Source: JAYFQF01 sp034927285
Lineage (GTDB): Bacteria > Bacillota > Peptococcia > DRI-13 > UBA5745
DNA length: 64,000 nucleotides
Reading direction: 5' to 3'
NCBI GenBank assembly: GCA_034927285.1
Contig: JAYFQF010000005.1
Coordinates: forward strand, 1 to 64,000
In this document: piece by piece, positions 33,518 through 42,916 of the stretch
How the letters are laid out: each line of letters begins with the position of its first letter
Numbering within the stretch: position 1 is the first letter of the stretch
The notes under the pieces: model-generated
What the model was told of the DNA's origin: nothing
The model's input: only the letters and a program-made list of their open reading frames with translations
Database searches by the model: none
Translations under genes and position numbers: made by a program

Positions 33518-35140
33518 ATGCCCAAAGCAAATAATTCTTCCGCGTTGAAAAAAGAAATCCTGTCCGTTAACCTGCTGCTCATCGGACTTACCCTGCTTCT
33601 AACGTTAGCCTCTACTCTGTGGCTCACCCTGCGTCAATCCCAGCAGGCCCTGGAAAATAATCTGATGAACTCCGCCCAGGTGATCGCCCGGACGCCGGAA
33701 GTGGCCGGTTCACTGGCAGCCGGGCAGCCCAGTTCCCGGCTGCTGGAATTCCTGGATGAATCCATCCGCCAGGTCAGCGATATCGACGTGATCGTCGTGG
33801 CCGACGCGGCGGGCGTTCAGTATTACTATCCCGATCACCGGCATATCGGCAGCGTTTATGCCGGAGCGGGAGGCCGGCGGGTGCTGGAGGGCGAGCCGTC
33901 TTTTCTTTCTGACGATGAAGATATCGAAGGGGCCGAGCGCTGCGCCTTTACGGAAGTCCGGGACAGTCAGGGCAGACTGCTGGGCTTTGTGGCGGTGGGC
34001 ATCTATATGCGCAGTCTGTCCATAATTATCCTCCGGACCTTAGTCCGGTTTTTCCTGATCGCCGCGGCGGTTTTCGGTCTGGGCTTTTTGCTTTCCCGGA
34101 AGCTCTCCGATAAAATTAAAAATTCCCTTCTGGGCTATGAGCCGGAAGCCTTTCTCCAGCTGTTCTACCAGCGGGAGGATATCCTGGAAGCCCTGGAAGA
34201 AGGCATCCTGGCTATCGACAGCAATGCCGTTGTGGTTTTCGTCAACCGGGCGGCCCGGGAAATGCTGTCCATCAAGGGAAACGCCGTCGGCAAGCCTTTG
34301 TCACAGGCAGCGCCCCGCTCCGTTTTGGACCGGATATTGCGGACGGCAAAGCCCGAATACAACGTCAAGCTGAATTCTTCAGGCCAACGGGAGATCCTGG
34401 CTAACCGTATGCCGATTTACCGGGATAAAAAACTCATCGGCGCCGTAGCGATTTTTCGTAACCGTACGGAAATGGCCCGTTTGGCGGAAGATCTGACCGG
34501 CGTCCAGCACATGGTAGAGGCCATGCGGGCCTACACCCATGAATTCATGAACAAGCTTCATGTGATCCTGGGCTTTTTGCAGCTGCACCAACCGGAAAGA
34601 GCCGAGGAGTATATTCTGGAGATCACCCGGGTCCAGCAGCAAGCCATCAGCGTAATTATGCGCTGCATCCAGGATCCTTCGGTGGCGGCCCTTCTGGTAG
34701 GCAAAACCAGCCGCGCGGCGGAGCTGGGAATTCAACTGAAGCTGGACGGCGCCAGTAATTTAAGCGCCGAGCAGCTTCTTTTGCCCTCCAACGTCTATAT
34801 CACCATCCTGGGCAATCTGATCGAAAACAGCATCGAGGCCTTGAACCAGACTCCCCGGACGCCGAAAAGCATCCTGGTCAGCATCCGTGAGGAAGCCCGC
34901 CGGCTTTTTATCTGCGTGGAAGATACCGGAGCGGGCATGTACCCGGGGACCGTCCGTTACATCTTTCAGCAGGGCTTTTCCACCAAGGCCTCAGGCCGGG
35001 GCTCCGGCCTTGCCCTGGTCAAAGAAGTGGTGGATATCTATCAGGGTGATCTTCGGGTAGAGTCCCAGCCCGGTGTGGGGACCTCCTTCTTCATCACCTT
35101 TTCCTCCCCTCTCCCCGAATCCGGGAATCAAAGGAGTTGA
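33518..35140 (+). CDS. Sensor histidine kinase of the CitA/DcuS type
   Basis: A 540-residue membrane kinase. Two helices (about 17-38 and 165-192) bracket an external PAS-like (PDC) sensor domain of about 125 residues. A cytoplasmic PAS domain follows (about 215-310), then the phosphoacceptor helix with the H in TYTHEFMNKLHV as in CitA/DcuS/MalK kinases, and an HATPase domain with N (LIENSIEAL), G1 (EDTGAGM) and G2 (GRGSGLAL) boxes. Such kinases sense C4-dicarboxylates, citrate or malate outside the cell. The partner regulator follows after four bases. The promoter contains TATACT at 33483-33488. Confidence 0.92.
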   Translation: MPKANNSSALKKEILSVNLLLIGLTLLLTLASTLWLTLRQSQQALENNLMNSAQVIARTPEVAGSLAAGQPSSRLLEFLDESIRQVSDIDVIVVADAAGVQYYYPDHRHIGSVYAGAGGRRVLEGEPSFLSDDEDIEGAERCAFTEVRDSQGRLLGFVAVGIYMRSLSIIILRTLVRFFLIAAAVFGLGFLLSRKLSDKIKNSLLGYEPEAFLQLFYQREDILEALEEGILAIDSNAVVVFVNRAAREMLSIKGNAVGKPLSQAAPRSVLDRILRTAKPEYNVKLNSSGQREILANRMPIYRDKKLIGAVAIFRNRTEMARLAEDLTGVQHMVEAMRAYTHEFMNKLHVILGFLQLHQPERAEEYILEITRVQQQAISVIMRCIQDPSVAALLVGKTSRAAELGIQLKLDGASNLSAEQLLLPSNVYITILGNLIENSIEALNQTPRTPKSILVSIREEARRLFICVEDTGAGMYPGTVRYIFQQGFSTKASGRGSGLALVKEVVDIYQGDLRVESQPGVGTSFFITFSSPLPESGNQRS

Positions 35141-35144
35141 ACGA

Positions 35145-35822
35145 TTGTTTAGCGTTGTGATCGTGGAAGATAATCCTATGGTAGCCATGCTGAACCGGAA
35201 GTATACGGAAAAAGATCCCCGTTTCCAAATAACCGGCGAATACCATGACGCCAAAACGGCTCTGGAACATATCCCGGCCAACCCGCCGGACCTTTTAATC
35301 CTGGACGTTTTTCTGCCTCCCTTCTCCGGCCTGGAGCTGCTGCGGGAATTACGCGGAGCCGGACTGTCCTCCGACGTCATCATGGTCACCGCCGCCGGCG
35401 ACGGGAAAACCGTGGACCGGTTCCTGAAGCTGGGCGTAGTGGATTATCTGGTGAAGCCTTTTACCCTGCAGCGGTTTCAGCAGGCATTAGACCGTTTTTG
35501 CCTGCATCGGGAAACGGCCTGGCACGGCAGCATCAAACAGTCGGAGCTTGATCAGCTGCTCTTTTCCGCCCCTTCCCCCCTGCCGGAAACCGCTGCGGCT
35601 CCCAAAGGCCTTCAGCCCAAGACCCTGGATCTTTTGCGGAATGTCCTACGGCAAAGGCCGGGAGTCGAGCTGACCTGTGAAGAGATTTCCGAGGCGGCGG
35701 GGCTTTCCGTGGTTACCGTCCGCCGTTACATGAACTACCTCGTAGAAAAAGGCGATGCGGCCAGCCGGATTAATTACGACACCGGCGGCCGGCCTTGCTC
35801 CCTCTACCGCTGCCGGTCCTGA
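35145..35822 (+). CDS. Response regulator of the CitB/DcuR type
   Basis: A 225-residue regulator that begins at TTG 35145 with AAGGAG seven to eight bases upstream. The receiver domain has the acidic pair VEDN, phosphoacceptor Asp in LLILDVFLP, the Thr of MVTAAG and the Lys of LVKPF. The C-terminal half has a CitB-type helix-turn-helix (EISEAAGLSVVTVRRYMNYL). It is co-transcribed with the kinase and would control uptake or metabolism of a carboxylate; no transporter gene is adjacent. Confidence 0.92.
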   Translation: MFSVVIVEDNPMVAMLNRKYTEKDPRFQITGEYHDAKTALEHIPANPPDLLILDVFLPPFSGLELLRELRGAGLSSDVIMVTAAGDGKTVDRFLKLGVVDYLVKPFTLQRFQQALDRFCLHRETAWHGSIKQSELDQLLFSAPSPLPETAAAPKGLQPKTLDLLRNVLRQRPGVELTCEEISEAAGLSVVTVRRYMNYLVEKGDAASRINYDTGGRPCSLYRCRS

Positions 35823-35880
35823 GCGCCGCCGTCTGCCCTGAGCGCCGCCGGCGTACAGAAAAAACAAAGGAGAATTGCCT

Positions 35881-37359
35881 GTGCTGCAAGATTTTGATTA
35901 CCGAAACCCTTATCCGGATAAAGCCGGACGGGAATCCGCTCTGGAACGGCTCCAACAGAAGCTGGAACGACAGCAGATCCTGATCCGGCAGCATAACCTG
36001 CCGGTGCTGGTGCTGTTTGAAGGCTGGAGCGCCGCCGGCAAAGGGAGCCTGATCAGGCGGGTTATCCGGAATCTGGACCCGCGTTTTTATTCCGTCACCG
36101 TCTTCAAGCCGGACCCTACCGCCGAGGAAAGCCGCTACCCTTTTTTGCATCGTTTCTTCCAGGCTCTGCCGGAAGCCGGAGATTTTAATTTCCTGGACGC
36201 CGGCTGGCTGGAGCAGGCGGTCCGGGAGAACCTTGCCGGCAAATGCTGCGACGCCGATTATACGGCCCGGATCAGCAGCATAAAATCTTTCGAGCGCCAG
36301 CTGACGGATAACGGCTATCTGGTGCTGAAAATCTTCCTGCATGTGTCGGAAAAAGAACAGCGCCGCCGTTTGAAGGAGCTGGAAGCGGACAATGAGACCG
36401 CCTGGCGGGTAGACCCCTATGACCTTTGGCAAAACCGCCACTATAACACCTGCCTGCAGGCTTTCGACGAATATCTTTCCGCTACCAATACCCCCAACGC
36501 TCCCTGGTATATCGTGGATTCCCATTGCCTGAAGGATGCGGAAACCCAGGTGCTGGAGCTTTTGACCGACGGCATGGAAACTGCTTTGCAGAACCAGAGC
36601 CTGGCGGTCCCCCTTTTTCAGAATACCTTTAAGCTGAGAGAAATGCCCCGCCTGTCCCAGGTGGACCTGACCAAAGAGGTGGGGGAGGAAGCTTATAAAC
36701 GGGGGCTGAAGGAAAGGCAGGAAGAGCTGGCCGCCCTCCACAACCGGATCTACCGCCGCCGCCTGCCGGTGATCGTGGCCTACGAAGGCTGGGACGCCGC
36801 CGGCAAGGGCGGAAATATCCGGCGGGTCACCGCCGCCCTGGACCCCCGGGGCTATGAGGTGATTCCCATCGCCTCCCCCGAACCTCACGAAAAGTCCCGT
36901 CACTACCTCTGGCGCTTTTGGAACCGCCTGCCCAAAAGCGGCCATATCGCCGTCTTTGACCGCAGCTGGTACGGCCGGGTTCTGGTGGAACGGGTGGAAG
37001 GTCTTTGCCGTCAAAACGACTGGCAGCGGGCCTATCACGAAATCAATGAATTTGAGCGGGAGCTGAGCCGCTGGGGCGCCGTGATCGTGAAATTCTGGCT
37101 GCATATCGATCAGGGAACTCAGCTGGCCCGCTTCACGGAGCGCCAAAACACACCGGAAAAGCAATGGAAAATCACCGCTGAGGACTGGCGCAACCGGGAA
37201 AAATGGCCAGCCTACCAGCAGGCTGCGGACGAGATGCTGCAAAAGACCGGCACGGACTTTGCCCCCTGGCATATCCTGGAGTCCAACGACAAAAAATATG
37301 CCCGGCTGAAGGCTCTGGATATCTTGATCCGAGAGATCAGCCGGGGGCTGGAAAAGTAA
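35881..37359 (+). CDS. pap: Polyphosphate:AMP phosphotransferase (two-domain PPK2)
   Basis: Transfers phosphate from polyphosphate to AMP to give ADP. The 492-residue product is a fusion of two PPK2 domains. The N-terminal one (about 1-240) keeps a Walker A (GWSAAGKGS) but has lost the DRSWYGR block (FLDAGWL in its place), so it is probably structural. The C-terminal one (about 250-490) has GWDAAGKGG and FDRSWYGRV, the active-site motifs. This matches class II PPK2 enzymes. The GTG at 35881 is preferred over the TTG six bases earlier because AAGGAG then has correct spacing. It lies 58 bases after the response regulator and may be co-transcribed. Confidence 0.9.
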   Translation: MLQDFDYRNPYPDKAGRESALERLQQKLERQQILIRQHNLPVLVLFEGWSAAGKGSLIRRVIRNLDPRFYSVTVFKPDPTAEESRYPFLHRFFQALPEAGDFNFLDAGWLEQAVRENLAGKCCDADYTARISSIKSFERQLTDNGYLVLKIFLHVSEKEQRRRLKELEADNETAWRVDPYDLWQNRHYNTCLQAFDEYLSATNTPNAPWYIVDSHCLKDAETQVLELLTDGMETALQNQSLAVPLFQNTFKLREMPRLSQVDLTKEVGEEAYKRGLKERQEELAALHNRIYRRRLPVIVAYEGWDAAGKGGNIRRVTAALDPRGYEVIPIASPEPHEKSRHYLWRFWNRLPKSGHIAVFDRSWYGRVLVERVEGLCRQNDWQRAYHEINEFERELSRWGAVIVKFWLHIDQGTQLARFTERQNTPEKQWKITAEDWRNREKWPAYQQAADEMLQKTGTDFAPWHILESNDKKYARLKALDILIREISRGLEK

Positions 37360-37420
37360 GCGATTTAGTATAATCTAAGTGATTTAGTATAATCAATGAT
37401 AAAACAAAGGAGATTGAACA

Positions 37421-37633
37421 ATGGAACAAAAACAATATGTCTGCGAAAAATGCGGTTGCACCACCTACATCCATGATCAGTTCCAGGCCACCGGCGGAAA
37501 TTTCGCCAAGCTTTTCGATATCCAAAACAAGCGGTTTATCACCATCAGCTGCACCCGGTGCGGTTATACCGAGCTTTACCGGGCCGAAACCAGCGAGGGC
37601 ATGAACATCCTGGATTTCCTTATGGGCAGCTGA
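37421..37633 (+). CDS. Small zinc-ribbon protein (COG3478-like)
   Basis: A 70-residue protein with two CxxC knuckles (CEKCGC near residue 8-13 and CTRCGY near 44-49) that should bind one zinc ion, and a C-terminal NILDFLMG motif. This is the predicted nucleic-acid-binding Zn-ribbon group of unknown function. AAAGGAG lies upstream. It ends three bases from the stop of the convergent carB-dapF gene, with no terminator between them. Confidence 0.85.
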   Translation: MEQKQYVCEKCGCTTYIHDQFQATGGNFAKLFDIQNKRFITISCTRCGYTELYRAETSEGMNILDFLMGS

Positions 37634-37636
37634 TTC

Positions 37637-40600
37637 TCAGTACTCCACGGTGCCTTCGCAGATCAGGCAGGCCTTCCCCGTTAAATATACCGCCTCGTCG
37701 GTATAATTCACGATCAGGTCGCCGCCCTTCAGCTTGACGGTGACGTCCTCACCTTTATTGCAATAGCCTGATTCCACGGCGGCCACCACCGCGGCGCAGG
37801 CTCCGGTACCGCAGGCCATGGTTTCCCCGTTGCCCCGCTCCCAGACCCGCATTTTCAGCAGGTTCTTATTGGCCACCCGGACGAATTCCGTATTGACCCG
37901 CTCCGGAAAAAGGGGATTGTTTTCAAACAAAGGCCCGATCTTTTCCACTTCCACGGCCTCCACCTTATCGCAGAAAACCACGCAATGGGGGTTGCCCAGG
38001 GAAACGCAGGTGATCCGGTAGTCCTTGCCTCCCACCTGTACGGGCCGGTCTAAGACCTTTTCTCCCGGCAGTTCCACCGGAATCAGAGCGGGCGCAAGCT
38101 CCGCCCTGCCCATGTCCACCCGGACCGAGGCTACCTGGCCGTTAAAGGAATAGAGCTTCAGTTTTTTCATGCCGGCGCCGGTCTCAATGGTCATCTGCTC
38201 CTTAGGGACGATCCCTTTATCAAAAAGGTATTTTCCCACGTTGCGGATACAGTTTCCGGCCATGGAAGCCTCGCTGCCGTCGGCGTTAAAAACCCGCATT
38301 TTGGCGTCGGCCGCCGAGGAATGCTCCATCAGCACCACGCCGACGCCGCCGATGCCGTAGTGCCGGTCGCAGAAGCTGATGCTCAAGGATTCGGGACAGG
38401 TAATACGGCCGTCAAAGTTTTCAAAGAAAATATAATCGTCCCCGGCCCCCTGCATCCGGGTAAAGCGCAGCTTTTCCCGCTGGGTCCGCATATGATTGAT
38501 GTCCACCAGCTCCGTATTTCCCTGGTTATAGCGGCTGGCGATCATGTCGATGACCGCGTTGGCCGTGTCGATGGAAGTCAGGCAGGGTACGGAAAGCTGC
38601 AGGGCCCGCTGATTCAGCCGGATGAACTCCCGGATGCTTCTGGGTTTGGCGGTACCGGTATTTACGATATAGTCCAAAGCGCCGCTTTCCAGCAGGTTGA
38701 AGATGCTGTCGTCCACCCGCATCTTGTTTACTGTGGTAACGTCGATGCCCATGCTGGCCACCTCCTTGGCTGTGCCGGGGGTGGCGTAGATTTTCATGCC
38801 CAGGTCGTCCAGCTTTTTGGCCAGCTTGGTGATCTCGAATTTATCCATATCGTTTACGCTTAAGAGCACCCCGCCCTGTTTGTTGTAGGCGGCATTGGCC
38901 TTGAACTTGAAGCCGGCGGAAACCAGACCCTTAAAAAGGGCCTCCTCCAAAGTTTTGCCTAAGCCCAGCACCTCGCCGGTGGACTTCATTTCCGGTCCCA
39001 GGGCGGCATTGACGTCGTTGAGCTTTTCAAAGGAGAAGACGGGGACCTTCACCGCCACATAGGGCGGCGTCTTATATAAGCCGGTGCCGTAGCCCTGGTC
39101 CCGGAGCTTTTGCCCCACCATCAGCCGGGTGGCCAGATCCACCATGGGCACGCCGGTGACCTTGCTGATATAGGGGATGGTCCGGGAGGCCCGGGGATTT
39201 ACCTCGATGACGTAAAGCTCGTGCTGATAGATCAGGTACTGGATATTGATCAGGCCCTTGGTGCCCAGGGAAAGAGCCAGCTTCCCGGAACATTCCACAA
39301 TCTGTTTCAGCATACTGTCGGCGATATTATAAGGGGGATACACCGCGATGGAGTCGCCGCTGTGAACGCCGGCCCGCTCGATGTGTTCCATGATGCCGGG
39401 GATCAGGATATCCTGACCGTCGGAAATGATATCCACTTCCAGCTCGATGCCCATCATGTATTTGTCCACCAGCACCGGATTTTCGATCTGATGCCTTAGT
39501 ATGATCTCCATATACTGCCTGACATTGTCCGGGGTGTAGCAGATGGTCATATTCTGTCCGCCGATCACATAGGAGGGGCGCAGCAGCACCGGATACCCCA
39601 GGTCTTCCGCCGCCGCCAGGGCCTCTGACTCGGTCATGACGGTGTGGCCTTTGGGCCGGCGGATGCCGTGGCTCTCCAGCAAAAGGTCAAAGCGTTCCCG
39701 GTCTTCGGCCATGTCGATCCCTTCGGCTGAGGTCCCCAGGATGCGGATCCCCTGGTGATGGAGAAATTTGGTCAGCTTGATGGCGGTCTGGCCGCCGAAG
39801 GCCACCACTACCCCCAGAGGTTTTTCTACGGCGATGACGTTCATGACGTCTTCCTCGGTAAGCGGCTCAAAGTAGAGCCGGTGGGCCGTATCGTAGTCGG
39901 TGGATACGGTTTCCGGGTTATTGTTGATAATGATGACCTCGTAGCCCAGTTCCTTCAGGGTCCAGACGCAGTGCACCGAAGAATAGTCGAATTCGATGCC
40001 CTGGCCGATGCGGATCGGGCCGGAGCCTAATACGATGATTTTTTCTCTGCCGCTGTCCCCCATGGCCCGGGCTTCGCAGTGGCGGTCATAGGTGGAGTAG
40101 AAATACGGGGTTTCGGCGGAAAACTCGGCGCCGCAGGTGTCCACCATCTTATAGGAAGCCTCCAGGCGCAGCTCTGCCGGGATCGTCTTGCCGGAGATAC
40201 GGGCCAGGGCCTTATCGGTATAGCCCAGCTTTTTTCCGGCAAGATAAATTTCGGCGTCCAGGATTACCTGCCCCGCCGCCAGATTTTCCAGGCCGGTTGC
40301 CGGGTTTTCCTGCCCCGCCGCCAGTGCTTCTTCAAAATCCGCCAGATTTTTAATTTTATGCAAAAACCACTTGTCGATGCGTCTGATCCGGTAGATCTCT
40401 TCCAGGGGCACTCCCTGGCGGATGGCCTCGAAGATAGTGAACAGCCGCAGGTCGTCCACATCCTTCAGCTTCTCCCGGATATCCACCTCCTTCAGCCCGG
40501 GCAGGCTCAGGGTGTCCAGGCCGATCTCCGCTCCCCGCACAGCTTTCATCAGGGCCATTTCAAAAGAGGGGGCGATGGCCATGACTTCGCCGGTGGCTTT

Positions 40601-41728
40601 CATCTGGGTGCCCAGCTTGCGGCTGGCCCCCACGAATTTGTCAAAGGGCCATTTGGGAAATTTCACTACGCAATAGTCCAGAGCCGGCTCAACACAGGCG
40701 CAGGTCTTTCCCGTGATCTCGTTTTGGATCTCATCCAGGGTGTAGCCGATGGCGATCTTGGTGGTGACCTTGGCGATGGGATAGCCGGTGGCCTTGCTGG
40801 CCAGGGCTGAAGACCGGGAAACCCGGGGGTTTACCTCGATGACGGCGTATTCAAAGCTTTGGGGGTCCAGGGCAAACTGGCAGTTGCAGCCCCCTTCGAT
40901 GCCCAGCTCGGTGATAATGTCCAGGGAGGCGCTTCTGAGCATCTGATATTCTTTATCGGACAAGGTCATGGCCGGGGCCACCACGATAGAGTCCCCGGTA
41001 TGCACGCCCACGGGGTCAAAGTTTTCCATGCTGCAGACGGCGATAACGTTCCCCGCCCCGTCCCGCATGACCTCAAACTCGATTTCCTTCCAGCCGAAGA
41101 TATAGCGCTCCACCAGGATCTGGGTGATGGGCGACAGCATCAGGCCGGTTTTGGCAATGATCTCCAGTTCTTTTTTGTCGGCGGCCACGCCGCCGCCGGC
41201 GCCGCCCAGGGTAAAGGCGGGACGGACGATGACGGGATAGCCGATGTCCCCGGCGATCTCCAGGGCATGCTCCACGGTATAGGCGATAGCCGAAGGGATC
41301 ACCGGCTGGCCGATTTTCACCATGGTGTCCCGAAAGAGCTGCCGGTCCTCGGCTTTGTCGATGGCCTCGGCGTTGGTTCCCAAAAGCCGCACGCCCATCC
41401 GGTCCAAAAAACCTTCTTTGGAAAGCTGCATGGCCACAGTGAGCCCCGTCTGACCTCCCAGAGAAGCCAGGAGGCTGTCGGGCCTTTCTTTTTCAATGAT
41501 CCGCTTTACGGTTTCTTCCGTTAAGGGCTCCAGGTAAATCTCGTCGGCCAGGGCTTTATCGGTCATGATGGTGGCGGGATTGGAGTTCACCAGCACCACA
41601 TTAATGCCGGCCTCTTTCAATACCCGGCAGGCCTGGGAGCCGGCATAATCAAATTCCGCGGCCTGGCCGATGACGATGGGGCCGGAGCCGATCACCAGCA
41701 CTTTTTTGATATCCTTTTTCAGCGGCAC
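37637..41728 (-). CDS. carB: Carbamoyl-phosphate synthase large subunit fused to a diaminopimelate epimerase domain
   Basis: A 1363-residue protein. Residues 1 to about 1075 are a complete CarB: two ATP-grasp synthetase halves (opening GSGPIVIGQAAEFDYAG and GSGPIRIGQGIEFDYSS) and the MGS-like regulatory domain, ending near LVDINHMRTQ. From about 1086 to the end is a full-length DapF (about 275 residues), with the second catalytic Cys at 1306 (ACGTGAC). In the DapF part the first catalytic Cys position is Ala1157 (MAGN for MCGN), Asn is Asp1097 (GAGDDY), and the GGDG Asp is Val1129, so epimerase activity is doubtful. There is no stop or frameshift at the junction. The GTG start is one base after carA, inside the arginine operon. 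Confidence 0.92.
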   Translation of the reverse strand: MPLKKDIKKVLVIGSGPIVIGQAAEFDYAGSQACRVLKEAGINVVLVNSNPATIMTDKALADEIYLEPLTEETVKRIIEKERPDSLLASLGGQTGLTVAMQLSKEGFLDRMGVRLLGTNAEAIDKAEDRQLFRDTMVKIGQPVIPSAIAYTVEHALEIAGDIGYPVIVRPAFTLGGAGGGVAADKKELEIIAKTGLMLSPITQILVERYIFGWKEIEFEVMRDGAGNVIAVCSMENFDPVGVHTGDSIVVAPAMTLSDKEYQMLRSASLDIITELGIEGGCNCQFALDPQSFEYAVIEVNPRVSRSSALASKATGYPIAKVTTKIAIGYTLDEIQNEITGKTCACVEPALDYCVVKFPKWPFDKFVGASRKLGTQMKATGEVMAIAPSFEMALMKAVRGAEIGLDTLSLPGLKEVDIREKLKDVDDLRLFTIFEAIRQGVPLEEIYRIRRIDKWFLHKIKNLADFEEALAAGQENPATGLENLAAGQVILDAEIYLAGKKLGYTDKALARISGKTIPAELRLEASYKMVDTCGAEFSAETPYFYSTYDRHCEARAMGDSGREKIIVLGSGPIRIGQGIEFDYSSVHCVWTLKELGYEVIIINNNPETVSTDYDTAHRLYFEPLTEEDVMNVIAVEKPLGVVVAFGGQTAIKLTKFLHHQGIRILGTSAEGIDMAEDRERFDLLLESHGIRRPKGHTVMTESEALAAAEDLGYPVLLRPSYVIGGQNMTICYTPDNVRQYMEIILRHQIENPVLVDKYMMGIELEVDIISDGQDILIPGIMEHIERAGVHSGDSIAVYPPYNIADSMLKQIVECSGKLALSLGTKGLINIQYLIYQHELYVIEVNPRASRTIPYISKVTGVPMVDLATRLMVGQKLRDQGYGTGLYKTPPYVAVKVPVFSFEKLNDVNAALGPEMKSTGEVLGLGKTLEEALFKGLVSAGFKFKANAAYNKQGGVLLSVNDMDKFEITKLAKKLDDLGMKIYATPGTAKEVASMGIDVTTVNKMRVDDSIFNLLESGALDYIVNTGTAKPRSIREFIRLNQRALQLSVPCLTSIDTANAVIDMIASRYNQGNTELVDINHMRTQREKLRFTRMQGAGDDYIFFENFDGRITCPESLSISFCDRHYGIGGVGVVLMEHSSAADAKMRVFNADGSEASMAGNCIRNVGKYLFDKGIVPKEQMTIETGAGMKKLKLYSFNGQVASVRVDMGRAELAPALIPVELPGEKVLDRPVQVGGKDYRITCVSLGNPHCVVFCDKVEAVEVEKIGPLFENNPLFPERVNTEFVRVANKNLLKMRVWERGNGETMACGTGACAAVVAAVESGYCNKGEDVTVKLKGGDLIVNYTDEAVYLTGKACLICEGTVEY

Positions 41729-41729
41729 G

Positions 41730-42818
41730 TTATTTTCCCTCCATCATCTTAATAAACCGGCTGAACAAAAGCTCCGTATCCTTGGGGCCGGAACAGGCCT
41801 CGGGATGAAACTGCACGGAAAAGGCCGAGAGCCCGGGATAATCCACGCCCTCGCAAGTGCCGTCGTTGGCGTTGACAAAGCTGATCTCACCGCCGGCGGC
41901 CTCCAGCCCCTCCCGGCAGACGGCGTAGCCGTGGTTTTGGCTGGAGATATAGGTGCGGCCGTTTTTCAGGTCCTTCACCGGCTGATTAGCGCCCCGGTGG
42001 CCGTATTTCAGCTTCATGGTCCGGCCGCCGGCCGCCAGGGCCAGCAGCTGATGACCCAGGCAGATGCCGAAAATCGGCAACTTGCCCAAGAGCTTTTTCA
42101 GCTGGGCGACGGCCTCCAGGTTATCCGCCGGGTCCCCGGGGCCGTTGGACAGCATGACGCCGTCGGGCTTTTCGGCCAGGATCTCTTCGGCGGCGGTGTC
42201 ATAAGGCACTACGGTAACGGCGCAGTCCAGGCGCAAAAGGCAGCGCAGGATATTTTCTTTATGGCCGTAGTCGATCAGCACCACCCGGTGCCTGACTTCT
42301 CCCCGAGGCAGATATTCTTCTTTCTTTCCGGTACTGACGCTTTTTACGGCGTCCTCTATCCGGTATCCGGCGATATCCGCAAATAAAGCTGCCTTTTCCT
42401 CATCGGTTTTCGGCAGCTCATGAAGGATTCTGGCGTTCATTACGCCGTACTCCCGGATAATCTTGGTGATCTCTCTGGTGTCCACATCGTAAACACCGGG
42501 GATCCCTTTTTCTTTTAAATACTGATCCAGGGTGGTTTCACAACGGAAATTCGAAGGAGCCGGGCAGTGCTCCCGGACAATGTAACCTTTGGCCACGCAG
42601 TCCCGGCTTTCCGCATCGGCGCCGATCATCCCGTAATTCCCAATGAGGGGAAAGGTCTGCATGACAATCTGCCCGTAATAGCTGGGATCGGTCAGGGTCT
42701 CGATATAACCGCCCATGCCGGTGGTAAATACCAGTTCCCCTGTGGCGTCCCCGCCGGCGCCAAAGGCCTTTCCTTCGAATATGTGGCCGTCCTGTAAGAT
42801 AATATACGCTTTTTTCAT
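41730..42818 (-). CDS. carA: Carbamoyl-phosphate synthase small (glutaminase) subunit
   Basis: Hydrolyses glutamine and delivers ammonia to CarB. The 362-residue product has the CarA N-terminal domain (ILQDGHIFEGKAFG) and a C-terminal class I glutamine amidotransferase domain with the nucleophile Cys in FGICLGHQ and the His/Glu pair in SVQFHPEA. ATG 42818 is preferred because GAGAGGGA lies seven bases upstream; the longer frame from 42899 has no ribosome site. It lies between argD and carB, so its carbamoyl phosphate is dedicated at least in part to arginine synthesis. Confidence 0.95.
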   Translation of the reverse strand: MKKAYIILQDGHIFEGKAFGAGGDATGELVFTTGMGGYIETLTDPSYYGQIVMQTFPLIGNYGMIGADAESRDCVAKGYIVREHCPAPSNFRCETTLDQYLKEKGIPGVYDVDTREITKIIREYGVMNARILHELPKTDEEKAALFADIAGYRIEDAVKSVSTGKKEEYLPRGEVRHRVVLIDYGHKENILRCLLRLDCAVTVVPYDTAAEEILAEKPDGVMLSNGPGDPADNLEAVAQLKKLLGKLPIFGICLGHQLLALAAGGRTMKLKYGHRGANQPVKDLKNGRTYISSQNHGYAVCREGLEAAGGEISFVNANDGTCEGVDYPGLSAFSVQFHPEACSGPKDTELLFSRFIKMMEGK

Positions 42819-42916
42819 CTGTCCCTCTCTTTGTTTTCCGCTTCTTTTCCGCCGGCTTGGTTTTCCGGCGGCCGCCGTCCCTTCCGGAGACGGCGGCATT
42901 TTCTCTTCATGATATT

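Noticed and set aside
35770..37272. 500-codon open frame on the minus strand
   Set aside because: It is antisense to the polyphosphate:AMP phosphotransferase gene, which has clear motifs.
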